Part shown: positions 7,175-14,116 of the stretch, in pieces | Position numbering within the stretch: the first letter of the stretch is position 1 | Layout: each line of letters opens with the position of its first letter | Assembly (NCBI GenBank): GCA_009784635.1 | Contig: WRBG01000033.1 | Coordinates: forward strand, 1-14,117 | Direction of reading: 5' to 3' | DNA from: Bacteroidales bacterium | GTDB taxonomy: Bacteria; Bacteroidota; Bacteroidia; Bacteroidales; UBA932 | Length of the DNA: 14,117 nucleotides | Made by a program: the position numbers and the translations under genes | The notes under the pieces: generated by a model | The model's input: only the letters and a program-made list of their open reading frames with translations | Told to the model about the DNA's origin: nothing | Databases searched by the model: none

Positions 7175-8122
7175 ATGGCGCAACAGATTGCTTGGATGGT
7201 GATTGTGAATCCCAAAGCGGGTCGGGGCCGAGGTTTGACCGACTGGCCTGTGATTTCGAATCAGATGAACAAGGCGGGCATTGTGTTTACCTGTGTGTTT
7301 ACCGAACACAAATACCATGCCGTAGAGCTTACGGTAAAGGCTTTACGGGATGGATACCGCCGTTTGGTGGTGGTTGGGGGAGACGGCACGGTGCATGAGG
7401 TGGTGAACGGCATTTTCCATCAAAAGGAAATAGCTCCTTGGGAAGTTACCCTTTCTGTGATTCCAACCGGAACCGGCAATGACTGGGTGAGGATGTTTGG
7501 CATCCCCCATACCTACAACGAGGCGGTTCAAGCTATGGTCGAGTACAGGACGGTCTTGCAGGATGTGGGCAGGGTCTCTTTTGTGGAAACCCGGATTTCC
7601 CATATTCGTTATATGGCTAATGTGGCCGGATTGGGTTTTGACGCTATGGTAAATCGCAAATATAACCGATTGAGGGATGAAGGCCGCAAGGGTAAGTGGC
7701 TCTATCTGACCAGTGCGCTTAGGGTGCTGCTGGGTTACAGGGCCACAAGGTTTAGGGTAGAAGTGGATGGCCGGCTCTTTTTTGACGGTAAGATTTTCTC
7801 GGCCACCGTGGGCATTGGCAAGTACAACGGAGGAGGCATGATTCAAATGCCTTATGCAGAAGTAAACGACGGTTTGTTAGACATGACCCTCATCCGCAAG
7901 GCAAGCAAGATATGGATGATTCGTAACTTCAAGCATTTATTTGACGGCCAAATCTATCAATACCCCAAAGTGTTGCATGCCCAAGGGCGGATGATTCGCA
8001 TAGAGACTTGGCCTCCCAGTCCGATTGAAATTGACGGGGAAGCCTTGGGCTACGCTCCTTTTACCTTTGAAATCCTGCCTCAAAGCCTTTTGGTAGTGGT
8101 GGGGAGAAAATTTCAGATTTGA
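7175..8122 (+). CDS. Diacylglycerol/sphingosine-kinase-family lipid kinase (DagK/YegS-like)
   Basis: Soluble or peripheral kinase that transfers ATP phosphate to a lipid hydroxyl; the exact lipid cannot be read from sequence. The 315 residues cover the whole two-domain fold. VNPKAGRGRG (11-20) opens the DAGK catalytic domain, VVVGGDGTVHEVVNG (65-79) is the nucleotide-binding GGDGT loop with the following Asn/Glu, and IPTGTGNDWVR (96-106) is the conserved PxGTxND motif. In the C-terminal beta domain, GIGKYNGGGMIQMP (213-226), NDGLLDM (231-237) and IEIDGEAL (284-291, the family's DGE) are present. No transmembrane segment. In Bacteroidota, which make sphingolipids, members may act on diacylglycerol, sphingoid bases or isoprenoid-like lipids. 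It is a single-gene unit, divergent from parA. Confidence 0.88.
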   Translation: MAQQIAWMVIVNPKAGRGRGLTDWPVISNQMNKAGIVFTCVFTEHKYHAVELTVKALRDGYRRLVVVGGDGTVHEVVNGIFHQKEIAPWEVTLSVIPTGTGNDWVRMFGIPHTYNEAVQAMVEYRTVLQDVGRVSFVETRISHIRYMANVAGLGFDAMVNRKYNRLRDEGRKGKWLYLTSALRVLLGYRATRFRVEVDGRLFFDGKIFSATVGIGKYNGGGMIQMPYAEVNDGLLDMTLIRKASKIWMIRNFKHLFDGQIYQYPKVLHAQGRMIRIETWPPSPIEIDGEALGYAPFTFEILPQSLLVVVGRKFQI

Positions 8123-8135
8123 CGGCTGATGTGAT

Positions 8136-8180
8136 GTTACATTTTTGTTAGTTACATTTTTGTTAGTTACATTTTTATTA
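8136..8180. repeat. Three tandem 15-bp repeats upstream of the ATPase gene
   Basis: GTTACATTTTTGTTA occurs at 8136-8150 and 8151-8165, and GTTACATTTTTATTA (one change) at 8166-8180, with no spacer. Because 15 is a multiple of 3 the repeat stays open in one frame, giving a false hydrophobic N-terminal extension (LVTFL LVTFL LAIFV) with no ATG. The second copy supplies the -33 box of the downstream promoter; the third fills most of the spacer. The pattern suggests copy-number variation or a tandem binding site. Confidence 0.85.
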
Positions 8181-8190
8181 GCTATCTTTG
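8159..8190 (+). promoter_or_regulatory. Promoter of the AAA ATPase gene, embedded in the repeats
   Basis: TTTG (8159-8162, in repeat copy 2), a 20-bp spacer, then TATCTTTG (8183-8190), an exact TAnnTTTG. This is the best -33/-7 pair in the window. Predicted start near 8196, about 15 bases before the ATG at 8211, which supports that start over the upstream TTG at 8145. Confidence 0.65.
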
Positions 8191-8210
8191 TCGCAAAATT
8201 GTTATACGCC

Positions 8211-9359
8211 ATGAAAAATATACCATTTGTATTTGGGAAAATTGCAGAAAATAATGACTTTACCAACAGGGAAAAAGAGGTCGAAAAGTTAAAAAATAAC
8301 TTTGTTTCCCTTACCAACACTACCATCATATCACCTCGCCGGTGGGGTAAAACATCATTGGTGAATAAGGTCTCTCAGTTGGTAACGAGCGAAAATAAGC
8401 ATGTGAAGGTAGCCTTTGTAGATGTATTTAATGTACGTAACGAGGAGGGTTTCTATTTGGCATTAGTGAAGTCGGTTTTAGATGCCACTTCCTCTAAATG
8501 GGAAGAAATGGCAGAGAATGCCAAACAATTTCTTTCTCAACTTATTCCGACAATTTCTTTTTCTAACGAAAACATCGAAATATCTTTTGGTTTGGGATGG
8601 GAAGGCTTGAGAAAACATGCCGATGATATGCTCCATTTAGCTGAACGCATCGCCATAAAGAGAAAAATACGCCTCATTGTTTGTATTGACGAATTTCAAA
8701 CCATCTCGGAATTTAAAGAGCCTTTGGCTTTTCAGCGAAAACTGCGCGCTCACTGGCAAAAACATGCGCATGTGGGTTATTGCCTCTACGGCAGTAAGCG
8801 GCACATGTTGTTGGGTATTTTTTCCAACTACTCCATGCCTTTTTATAAATTTGGCGATTTGATGTTTTTAGAAAAAATTGAAACATCTGTTTGGCAGGAT
8901 TTTATAACAAGACGTTTTAAAGATACCAATAAGCGGATAAGCGGCAAAAATGCAAGGCTGATAGCTGAATTGGCCGAAAATCACCCCTATTACGTCCAAC
9001 AACTTGCTCAACAAAGTTGGCTGTTGTGTGACCGAGAATGTTCAGAGGACGAGATAATAAACGCCAAACAAAATATTATCAATCAATTAAGTTTACTTTT
9101 TATAAATATCGTTGAGAGTTTGTCTACCATGCAACGCAACCTGTTGAAAGCCATATTAGCCGGTGAAAAACAATTGAGTTCGCAATGTACGCTCGCAAAA
9201 TACAACTTAGGCACATCGGCTGCTATTCCGCGTTTGCGCAAAAGTTTACTCGAACGCGAAATTATTGATATCAACCCAAAGAACGAAATAGAGTTGCAAG
9301 ACCCCATGTTTAAAGCGTGGTTAAAGCAAATCAATAAGGGTCCACATCAATCTGAATAA
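8211..9359 (+). CDS. AAA/STAND ATPase of the archaeal-type (PF01637-like) family
   Basis: A 382-residue P-loop ATPase. Start at ATG 8211 (MKNIPFVFGKIAENNDFTNR); the longer frame upstream encodes only the promoter repeats. NREKEVEKL (19-27) is the family's N-terminal motif, SPRRWGKTSL (41-50) the Walker A with K47 and T48, RLIVCIDEFQ (154-163) the Walker B with D160/E161, and YGSKRHML (193-200) a sensor-1-like segment. LMFLEKI (217-223), ENHPYYVQQLA (256-266) and a C-terminal winged-helix-like part (about 303-372) follow, ending in the family's DPMFKAWL type. Members are sporadically distributed, and most have no known role. It is visibly AT-richer than flanking genes and stands alone, which suggests acquisition. 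Its last 29 bp overlap the 3' end of the convergent priA-like gene. No effector domain or partner gene is visible. Confidence 0.85.
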   Translation: MKNIPFVFGKIAENNDFTNREKEVEKLKNNFVSLTNTTIISPRRWGKTSLVNKVSQLVTSENKHVKVAFVDVFNVRNEEGFYLALVKSVLDATSSKWEEMAENAKQFLSQLIPTISFSNENIEISFGLGWEGLRKHADDMLHLAERIAIKRKIRLIVCIDEFQTISEFKEPLAFQRKLRAHWQKHAHVGYCLYGSKRHMLLGIFSNYSMPFYKFGDLMFLEKIETSVWQDFITRRFKDTNKRISGKNARLIAELAENHPYYVQQLAQQSWLLCDRECSEDEIINAKQNIINQLSLLFINIVESLSTMQRNLLKAILAGEKQLSSQCTLAKYNLGTSAAIPRLRKSLLEREIIDINPKNEIELQDPMFKAWLKQINKGPHQSE

Positions 9360-11109
9360 CCATTTGGGGGGACTTATAGGTCGTGGTCTTTTCGTAAAGC
9401 CTCTTTTTAAGCGCGTTTCCATTTGGATGGCGCGGCAGGTGTATCCAAAGCAGTTGGGTGTGGAGTTTGGCGTTTGGGATGTAGGAGGAGAAGGGGCCGC
9501 TGATATGGCTCATGCCGGTTTGGGTCAATTCCTGTAAAAATTGTTGGGCAGCCTCAAGTGCGGCTTCGGGAATCCGGTGTTTAAAACGCAATGCCACCAA
9601 GCGCGTAAAAGGGGGGTATCCAAAGTCTTTTCGCTCTTGCAGTTGCTCCAAAATAAAATTTTCGACAGTTCCTTGTGCAAAATGCCTAAAAAAGTCCGTA
9701 TTGGCTTGTGCGGTTTGGAGTATAACGAGAGGCGCATCCTCCATACGGTGAGATAACATGGTGAATATTTGGTAGGCGCGCTCATGCGCTCTAAAATCGT
9801 GTCGGGAAAGCTGTCTGTCGGTTTCCAAAATGCCGACTACGTCAATGTTGTTAAACTCTAAGCCTTTGTGTATGGTTTGCGTTCCAATGAGCAAGTCAAT
9901 CTCTTTTTGGGCAAATCTTTGCAACAGGCGCCGGAGCGCCGCCGGAGTAGACGGTTCATCCATACGGGCGATTCGCGCAGCGGGCAGTAAGGGCTGTAAC
10001 TGCTCCAGCAACAAGGCGCAGCGCCGACTAAAAAGGAGGGCTTGTTTTTGTTGGGCAAGGTTTTGGGTCAGCGCCTGCAAAAGGGGACGGGAAATCATTC
10101 CTTCCATTTCCTTCTTTTTAGAGAGCTTGAATGTGTCTATCACCTCTGTTCGCGGCAGGGCAAGTTTGGATTCTTCTATTTTGACGGACGCATATTTGCC
10201 GGTTCGCGCATTGTATTCGCTTTCTAAACCGGCGCAGGAGGTTCCCAATAATACCGGTACGTTGTAGAGCTTTCCTGCAACAACGGCTAAGTCCCTTGCA
10301 TGAAAGCGCGGGGCAGGGTCGGTTTGTTTGTAAGATATATCCTGCTCCTCGTCCACAATAATAAGGCCAAATTTTTCCAAATCAATCAGCAAAAGGGAGG
10401 AGCGTAACCCCGTTACAATAACCGGACCGGCTTGTCGGGCTATATTTTGCAACATGTTTCGCCGTTGTGCGGGCGTTTGACCGGAGTGAAAGAGGAAAAC
10501 CCTCTCTCCAAACAGCGATTTAAGTTGGGGATAGAATTGCTCGCTGACCCCTATTTCGGGCAACAAAAAGAGTACGCTTGTCCCCGAAACCAACGCTTGA
10601 TGCAGCAGGTTAAAGTAGACCTCTTTTCTTTGGCGCGCACTCTGAAACAACACTACTTGAGCGGGTCGGAGTTGTTCTCGAATGCGCCCCAACGCTTCTG
10701 CCTGTTGGGGAGAAAGAGCCGGAACGGACGTGGGGGAGGGAGGTTCTGCCGGATGATGGTTGCCGGAGGGTGCAGGCGTGTTCCGTGTCAGCAGGTCGGG
10801 AATAACGGCCGCTTTCATCACCTCGCCCATGCTGCACATGTAATAATCAGAAATCCAATTCCAAAGCGTCAATCTTTTGGGACTGATGGGGGGGATATGC
10901 GATTCTATGGAGGTGATGAACTTGAGTTTGGGCAGACGAGCAGGGTCATGGGATGGATGGATGGTGTGGACGACACCCAAGAAAGTGCGATTTCCCACCG
11001 GAGCGCGGACAAAGGCGCCAACGGCAAGGGTCGCGCCCATCTCTTCCGTAATGCGATAGCTTAGGGAACGCCGCAGGGCTATGGGAAAAAGTACATCGGC
11101 AACCATCAT
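9331..11109 (-). CDS. priA: PriA-like primosome protein lacking helicase motifs and zinc module
   Basis: PriA recognises stalled forks and loads the replicative helicase. Homology is clear end to end: 3'-fork-binding domain at 1-105, helicase lobe 1 at ~150-330 (LLPEIGVSEQFYPQLKSLFG, 182-201; RSSLLLIDLEKFGLIIVDEE, 236-255; DPAPRFHARDLAVV, 264-277), lobe 2 at ~340-470 (LIGTQTIHKGLEF, 407-419; DFRAHERAYQIF, 438-449) and C-terminal domain at ~470-592 (YPPFTRLVAL; IDVDPY end). Many catalytic parts are gone: Walker A GxTGSGKTE reads SARQRKEVY (157-165); DEEH is DEEQ (253-256); the GSATPS motif reads GTSCAG (289-294); GRAGR is SHRMED (453-458). The eight-cysteine zinc module is absent (SRRCALLLEQL, 361-371), and a Pro-rich linker (110-135) replaces the winged helix. 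At 592 residues it is shorter than usual (~730-830). Start ATG 11109 (a second ATG follows), four bases after ispH. A helicase-dead loader or paralogue. Confidence 0.85.
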   Translation of the reverse strand: MMVADVLFPIALRRSLSYRITEEMGATLAVGAFVRAPVGNRTFLGVVHTIHPSHDPARLPKLKFITSIESHIPPISPKRLTLWNWISDYYMCSMGEVMKAAVIPDLLTRNTPAPSGNHHPAEPPSPTSVPALSPQQAEALGRIREQLRPAQVVLFQSARQRKEVYFNLLHQALVSGTSVLFLLPEIGVSEQFYPQLKSLFGERVFLFHSGQTPAQRRNMLQNIARQAGPVIVTGLRSSLLLIDLEKFGLIIVDEEQDISYKQTDPAPRFHARDLAVVAGKLYNVPVLLGTSCAGLESEYNARTGKYASVKIEESKLALPRTEVIDTFKLSKKKEMEGMISRPLLQALTQNLAQQKQALLFSRRCALLLEQLQPLLPAARIARMDEPSTPAALRRLLQRFAQKEIDLLIGTQTIHKGLEFNNIDVVGILETDRQLSRHDFRAHERAYQIFTMLSHRMEDAPLVILQTAQANTDFFRHFAQGTVENFILEQLQERKDFGYPPFTRLVALRFKHRIPEAALEAAQQFLQELTQTGMSHISGPFSSYIPNAKLHTQLLWIHLPRHPNGNALKKRLYEKTTTYKSPQMVIQIDVDPY

Positions 11110-11113
11110 CGCA

Positions 11114-12019
11114 TTACATTTCTCTAACCGCGTGGGCGACTTTTTCCATCAACCATTTTGGGGTAGAAGTGGCCCCGCAAATCCCTACCGAATCCCCGGC
11201 GTTAAACCAGCTTTTGGAAAGCGCCTCCGCGTTCTCTACAGCGTATGAACGACTGTTGGCCGACCGGCAGGTCTGAAACAACACCCGTCCGTTGGAACTT
11301 TCTTTGCCGCAGACAAATACAATAACCTGATGCTGTTTTGCAAATGCTTGTAAAAGAGGGAGACGGTCGGCTACCTGTTGGCAAATAGTGTTGTATGCAC
11401 AAAAATAATCCTCCGGATTTCTGCCCCGTAGGCGGTACTGTTCTTCTATTTGTCGGCAAAGCCCCAAAAAGGCGGGAGGATTTTGGGTGGTTTGGGCAAA
11501 AAGGCTGATTGGACGTTCAAAGTCAAGCCGGTCAATCTGGCTGCCGTCTTCCAAAATAAGGGCGTCTCCCAACAATTGTCCAATCAGACCGTTGACCTCT
11601 GCATGGCCTTTTTTGCCAAAGATGGCGATTTGCCCGTTCAAGGGCTTTATCCGGCGGTATTCCTCCTTAATTTTTTGCTGGAGTTTTAATACCACGGGAC
11701 AACTGCAATCAATAATGCGGATGCCAAGTTCTTGGGCTTGAATATAAGTCTCCGGAGGCTCGCCGTGGGCGCGTATGATGACGGTTTGTCCGGCTATGGA
11801 GGATAATTGATGCGGCTCCACCGTAGACAGTCCGATTTTGCGCAATCGCTCCAATTCTTCATTATTGTGTACCAAGGCGCCCAAAGAATAGAGGGGAGTA
11901 GATTGGGCCAAATAACGCTCGGCCTCTTGAATGGCGCGTATGACTCCGTAACAAAATCCGGAGTGGGGGTCTATGCCCAACTTTAAGCCCAGCGCTCCGC
12001 TATGATGTGTTCTAACCAC
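11114..12019 (-). CDS. ispH: 4-hydroxy-3-methylbut-2-enyl diphosphate reductase (IspH/LytB)
   Basis: Final enzyme of the MEP isoprenoid pathway; its 4Fe-4S cluster reduces HMBPP to IPP and DMAPP in the cytosol. Numbered from GTG 12019 (301 residues), the cluster cysteines are C23 (GFCYGV), C107 (DCSCPVV) and C213 (NTICQQV). Substrate residues are also present: LVHN (49-52), RAHG (83-86), GHAEVNG (138-144, with the catalytic Glu), QTT (176-178), ESSN (240-243) and GATSTPKWL (282-290). No in-frame ATG precedes the conserved core: GTG 12019 overlaps the cmk end by 37 bp, whereas TTG 11980, two bases after the cmk stop, would give a start close to those of most homologues. Middle gene of cmk-ispH-priA; the cmk-ispH pairing is common in Bacteroidota. 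Confidence 0.95.
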   Translation of the reverse strand: MVRTHHSGALGLKLGIDPHSGFCYGVIRAIQEAERYLAQSTPLYSLGALVHNNEELERLRKIGLSTVEPHQLSSIAGQTVIIRAHGEPPETYIQAQELGIRIIDCSCPVVLKLQQKIKEEYRRIKPLNGQIAIFGKKGHAEVNGLIGQLLGDALILEDGSQIDRLDFERPISLFAQTTQNPPAFLGLCRQIEEQYRLRGRNPEDYFCAYNTICQQVADRLPLLQAFAKQHQVIVFVCGKESSNGRVLFQTCRSANSRSYAVENAEALSKSWFNAGDSVGICGATSTPKWLMEKVAHAVREM

Positions 12020-12666
12020 TGCATTTGTTGTTGGGGGGTTATATCGGAATTGTCCAATAAAAGCGCGTCCGGAGCTTGACGCAAAGGGGCATTAGGGCGA
12101 TTTTGGTCTAAAAAATCCCGTTTCCGGATGTTTTCGAGGACGTCTTTGTATGTGGATTTATCGCCCTTTCGCAACAATTCTCGGTGCCGCCTTTGGGCCC
12201 GGACTTCGGGTCGGGCGGTCATGAAAATTTTAAGTTCGGCTTGAGGAAAAACCACAGTCCCAATGTCCCGTCCATCCATCACGATGCCTTTTTCCTTTCC
12301 CCAATCCTTCAACATTTTATCTACGTGTTCCCTAACAAAATGAAGGGCGCTTAGGGGGCTGACCCATTCCGAAACCTCAAGCGAGCGAATCTTTGCAGAA
12401 ACGTCAACTCCGTTCAGATATACGCGGTTGCCGCCTGCTCGGTCAAAACCAATCTCCACGGCAGGAAGGGCAGCCTTGAGGGCGGATTCGTCTATCTGCC
12501 GGTCTTGAATCCACCCCTGTTCAAGGGCAAAAAGGGTAATCGTCCTGTACAGGGCTCCGCTGTCTACATAGGTGTATCCCAAGCGGGAGGCAATGGCTTT
12601 GGCAAAACTGCTTTTACCGGTAGAAGAGTATCCGTCAACGGCTATGATGATTTTTTCTTTGGTCAT
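11983..12666 (-). CDS. cmk: Cytidylate kinase
   Basis: Phosphorylates CMP and dCMP with ATP to supply CDP/dCDP. Start at ATG 12666 (MTKEKIIIAVDGYSSTGKSS) is chosen because it sits just before the first beta strand; upstream in-frame codons would only add seven residues that overlap the promoter. 227 residues, the usual length. P-loop GYSSTGKSS (12-20) has the Bacteroidota-style YSS in place of the enterobacterial PAGSG. YVDSGALYR (33-41) and DGRDIGTVVFP (131-141) are CMP-site motifs, ARPEVRAQRR (151-160) is the lid region, and RDFLDQNRPNAPLRQAPDAL (183-202) is the C-terminal signature. First gene of the cmk-ispH-priA cluster. Confidence 0.95.
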   Translation of the reverse strand: MTKEKIIIAVDGYSSTGKSSFAKAIASRLGYTYVDSGALYRTITLFALEQGWIQDRQIDESALKAALPAVEIGFDRAGGNRVYLNGVDVSAKIRSLEVSEWVSPLSALHFVREHVDKMLKDWGKEKGIVMDGRDIGTVVFPQAELKIFMTARPEVRAQRRHRELLRKGDKSTYKDVLENIRKRDFLDQNRPNAPLRQAPDALLLDNSDITPQQQMQWLEHIIAERWA

Positions 12667-12681
12667 AATCGATATGCAAGG

Positions 12682-12716
12682 CTGCAAACTTACGCAAAAT
12701 TTGCAGAACCAAAAAT
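12682..12716 (-). promoter_or_regulatory. cmk-ispH-priA promoter overlapping an inverted repeat
   Basis: On the minus strand TAAGTTTG (12692-12685) is an exact TAnnTTTG, with a T-rich stretch (TTTTTG, 12715-12710) 17 or more bp upstream as -33. The start would be near 12678. CTGCAAA (12682-12688) and TTTGCAG (12700-12706) are perfect 7-bp inverted arms that straddle the -7 box. A second TAnnTTTG (TATTTTTG, 12717-12710) lies upstream but lacks a -33 box. Confidence 0.45.
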
Positions 12717-12757
12717 ACCATATTTAGAAACGAGAAGCGCCGCCATATTTGATCCTT

Positions 12758-13891
12758 TTAAGGAGTTTCAAACCGAAATGCCACTATTACCGGATTAGAT
12801 TCTGCATGCAGCTCATCTAGCTGTTTTTTGTTTGGCATATGCAGGGCATTTTTCTTGATGACGTGCAGTGCCTCCTCCACATCCGGCAAAATGATAGAAA
12901 AATAGGTATCCTCGTTACATGCTTGAATTTTATCAAAACCCATATTTTCTTTTAAGTCATTTATTTTGTAGCAATTGCTGGTTGATTTTTGATATACCAT
13001 TTGTTGCGGAGACATGAACTCCATAACAAAGCTGATGTAATCCTCGGTTTCAAATATGGAATGTAAATCTTTAAACGATACCCGGTCCATAGTCATTTCA
13101 CGTATGTCGTTTTGCCATGCTTTAATGGTCGATTTTGACGGCAATGGTATATTTTCAAACTTGATATAAGGAATTACATCTTCTTCATTCAATCGGTAAG
13201 CTATTTCGGAAAAACGTGGGATGTAATAGCAACCATAAGGCGATTGGGAGAAGTGTTGAAAAGTGTATAGCAAAAATTTAAATGGATCCGACGTTGTAGC
13301 AGGTAGTATTTGGTGATATTTACCTGTTTCCCAGTTATAATATGCCAATTCGTCGGACATGGCTCCATCCTCAAATATCCAGTTTGCGTACAGGCGGTTA
13401 TTCGGAAACAGCATGAAATTAATGAGCGGACTGCTTAGTTGCACCTCCGTTTGAAAACTTCCATCCTGCCCAAATTTAATCAATTTGGATTGGGCGGTGT
13501 CCCAAAGGTAGATATCTCCCGATTCCGTAACATTAAAATCAAAGAAATGAATGTATTCCCCCGGGCCTCTTCCAACGCGATTGATTTTAAAAATTAATTT
13601 CCCTTGAAAATCAAAGACAAAAAGTGACTTCGAGTCATGATAATCTGCGATATATATTCTATCGTTACAGATTAACATTTTAGAGATATGATGCGAGAGC
13701 AATACATCATCATTTGTCTCTAAAGGGATATATTGTAAATATTTGATGTTTAGTGAATCGAATGGGATGGTAATTATTTTGCCCACATCTATCACAATCT
13801 CGCATACTGTCTGTTTTTGTATCTGATTGCAGGCGCACGCAACGAACAACAATAAACCAATAGAATATTTTAAAATTTTATTTAGTTTCAT
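12758..13891 (-). CDS. 6-bladed beta-propeller lipoprotein
   Basis: Exported lipoprotein of the Bacteroidota 6-bladed beta-propeller group (PF17170-like); the ligand is unknown. The signal peptide ends at LLLFVAC with the lipidated Cys probably C19 (C21 also possible); no charged export tag is obvious after it (NQIQKQ). YLQYIPLET (51-59) opens the propeller in the usual way. Repeating NHL-like blades follow: ICNDRIYIADYHDSKSLFVF (74-93), the family's VGRGPGEY (106-113), GDIYLWDTAQSKLIKF (125-140) and LFPNNRLYANW. 377 residues is full length for the family. It is AT-richer than cmk, which lies 91 bp downstream on the same strand with its own promoter. Relatives are numerous in gut Bacteroidales genomes and mostly uncharacterised. 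Confidence 0.82.
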   Translation of the reverse strand: MKLNKILKYSIGLLLFVACACNQIQKQTVCEIVIDVGKIITIPFDSLNIKYLQYIPLETNDDVLLSHHISKMLICNDRIYIADYHDSKSLFVFDFQGKLIFKINRVGRGPGEYIHFFDFNVTESGDIYLWDTAQSKLIKFGQDGSFQTEVQLSSPLINFMLFPNNRLYANWIFEDGAMSDELAYYNWETGKYHQILPATTSDPFKFLLYTFQHFSQSPYGCYYIPRFSEIAYRLNEEDVIPYIKFENIPLPSKSTIKAWQNDIREMTMDRVSFKDLHSIFETEDYISFVMEFMSPQQMVYQKSTSNCYKINDLKENMGFDKIQACNEDTYFSIILPDVEEALHVIKKNALHMPNKKQLDELHAESNPVIVAFRFETP

Positions 13892-13951
13892 GTTAATAAT
13901 TGATTTTCACAAGACGATGTATTTACAACCTGCAAAGAGGGCTTTCTGCTG

Positions 13952-13983
13952 CAAATATACAGATTTTTCCCAAGTTGACCACA
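13952..13983 (-). promoter_or_regulatory. Promoter of the propeller lipoprotein gene
   Basis: On the minus strand TATATTTG (13959-13952) is an exact TAnnTTTG, with TGTG (13983-13980) 20 bp upstream as a one-mismatch -33 box. Predicted start is near 13946, leaving a leader of about 55 bases before the ATG at 13891. Confidence 0.45.
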
Positions 13984-14065
13984 GTGCGGAGCGCCGGAGT
14001 TGTTGATGGAGCTGCTGCCGCGGATTGCCGAAAAAGGTTACAGGGCCGGCCACCCCGATGAGCTA
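13984..14065. other. GC-rich non-genic patch
   Basis: Between AT-rich flanks lies a GC-rich stretch including the palindrome GGCCGGCC (14044-14051). On the + strand it stays open for 25 codons from ATG 14006 to TAG 14083 (MELLPRIAEKGYRAG and on), which has protein-like composition but no recognised family and no promoter. It may be a decayed gene end. Nothing firmer can be said. Confidence 0.3.
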
Positions 14066-14116
14066 TCATCCGGCATCTTTTAGAAAATCTTCAATTCCCT
14101 TAACTATTTTATTGAC
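14066..14116 (-). CDS. Possible C-terminal end of a further minus-strand gene
   Basis: The only open minus-strand frame at the right edge reads VNKIVKGIEDFLKDAG and stops at TGA (14068-14066). The amphipathic, Lys/Glu/Ile-rich composition is that of a protein C-terminus, but 16 codons are too few to identify it. The other two frames stop within four codons of the edge. Confidence 0.25.
   Translation of the reverse strand, partial: VNKIVKGIEDFLKDAG

Noticed and set aside
7343..7846. A 167-codon minus-strand open frame
   Set aside because: Antisense to the lipid-kinase gene, whose GGDGT and PTGTGND motifs are intact.
8145..8210. N-terminal hydrophobic extension of the ATPase (LVTFL repeats) from a TTG
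   Set aside because: It is simply the translated 15-bp repeats and promoter; the predicted transcript starts after it, and ATG 8211 fits the family's N-terminus.
9331..11109. PriA as a pseudogene produced by frameshifts
   Set aside because: The frame is continuous with recognisable PriA sequence on both sides of each lost module, so the losses are in-frame; decay by substitution alone cannot be fully excluded.
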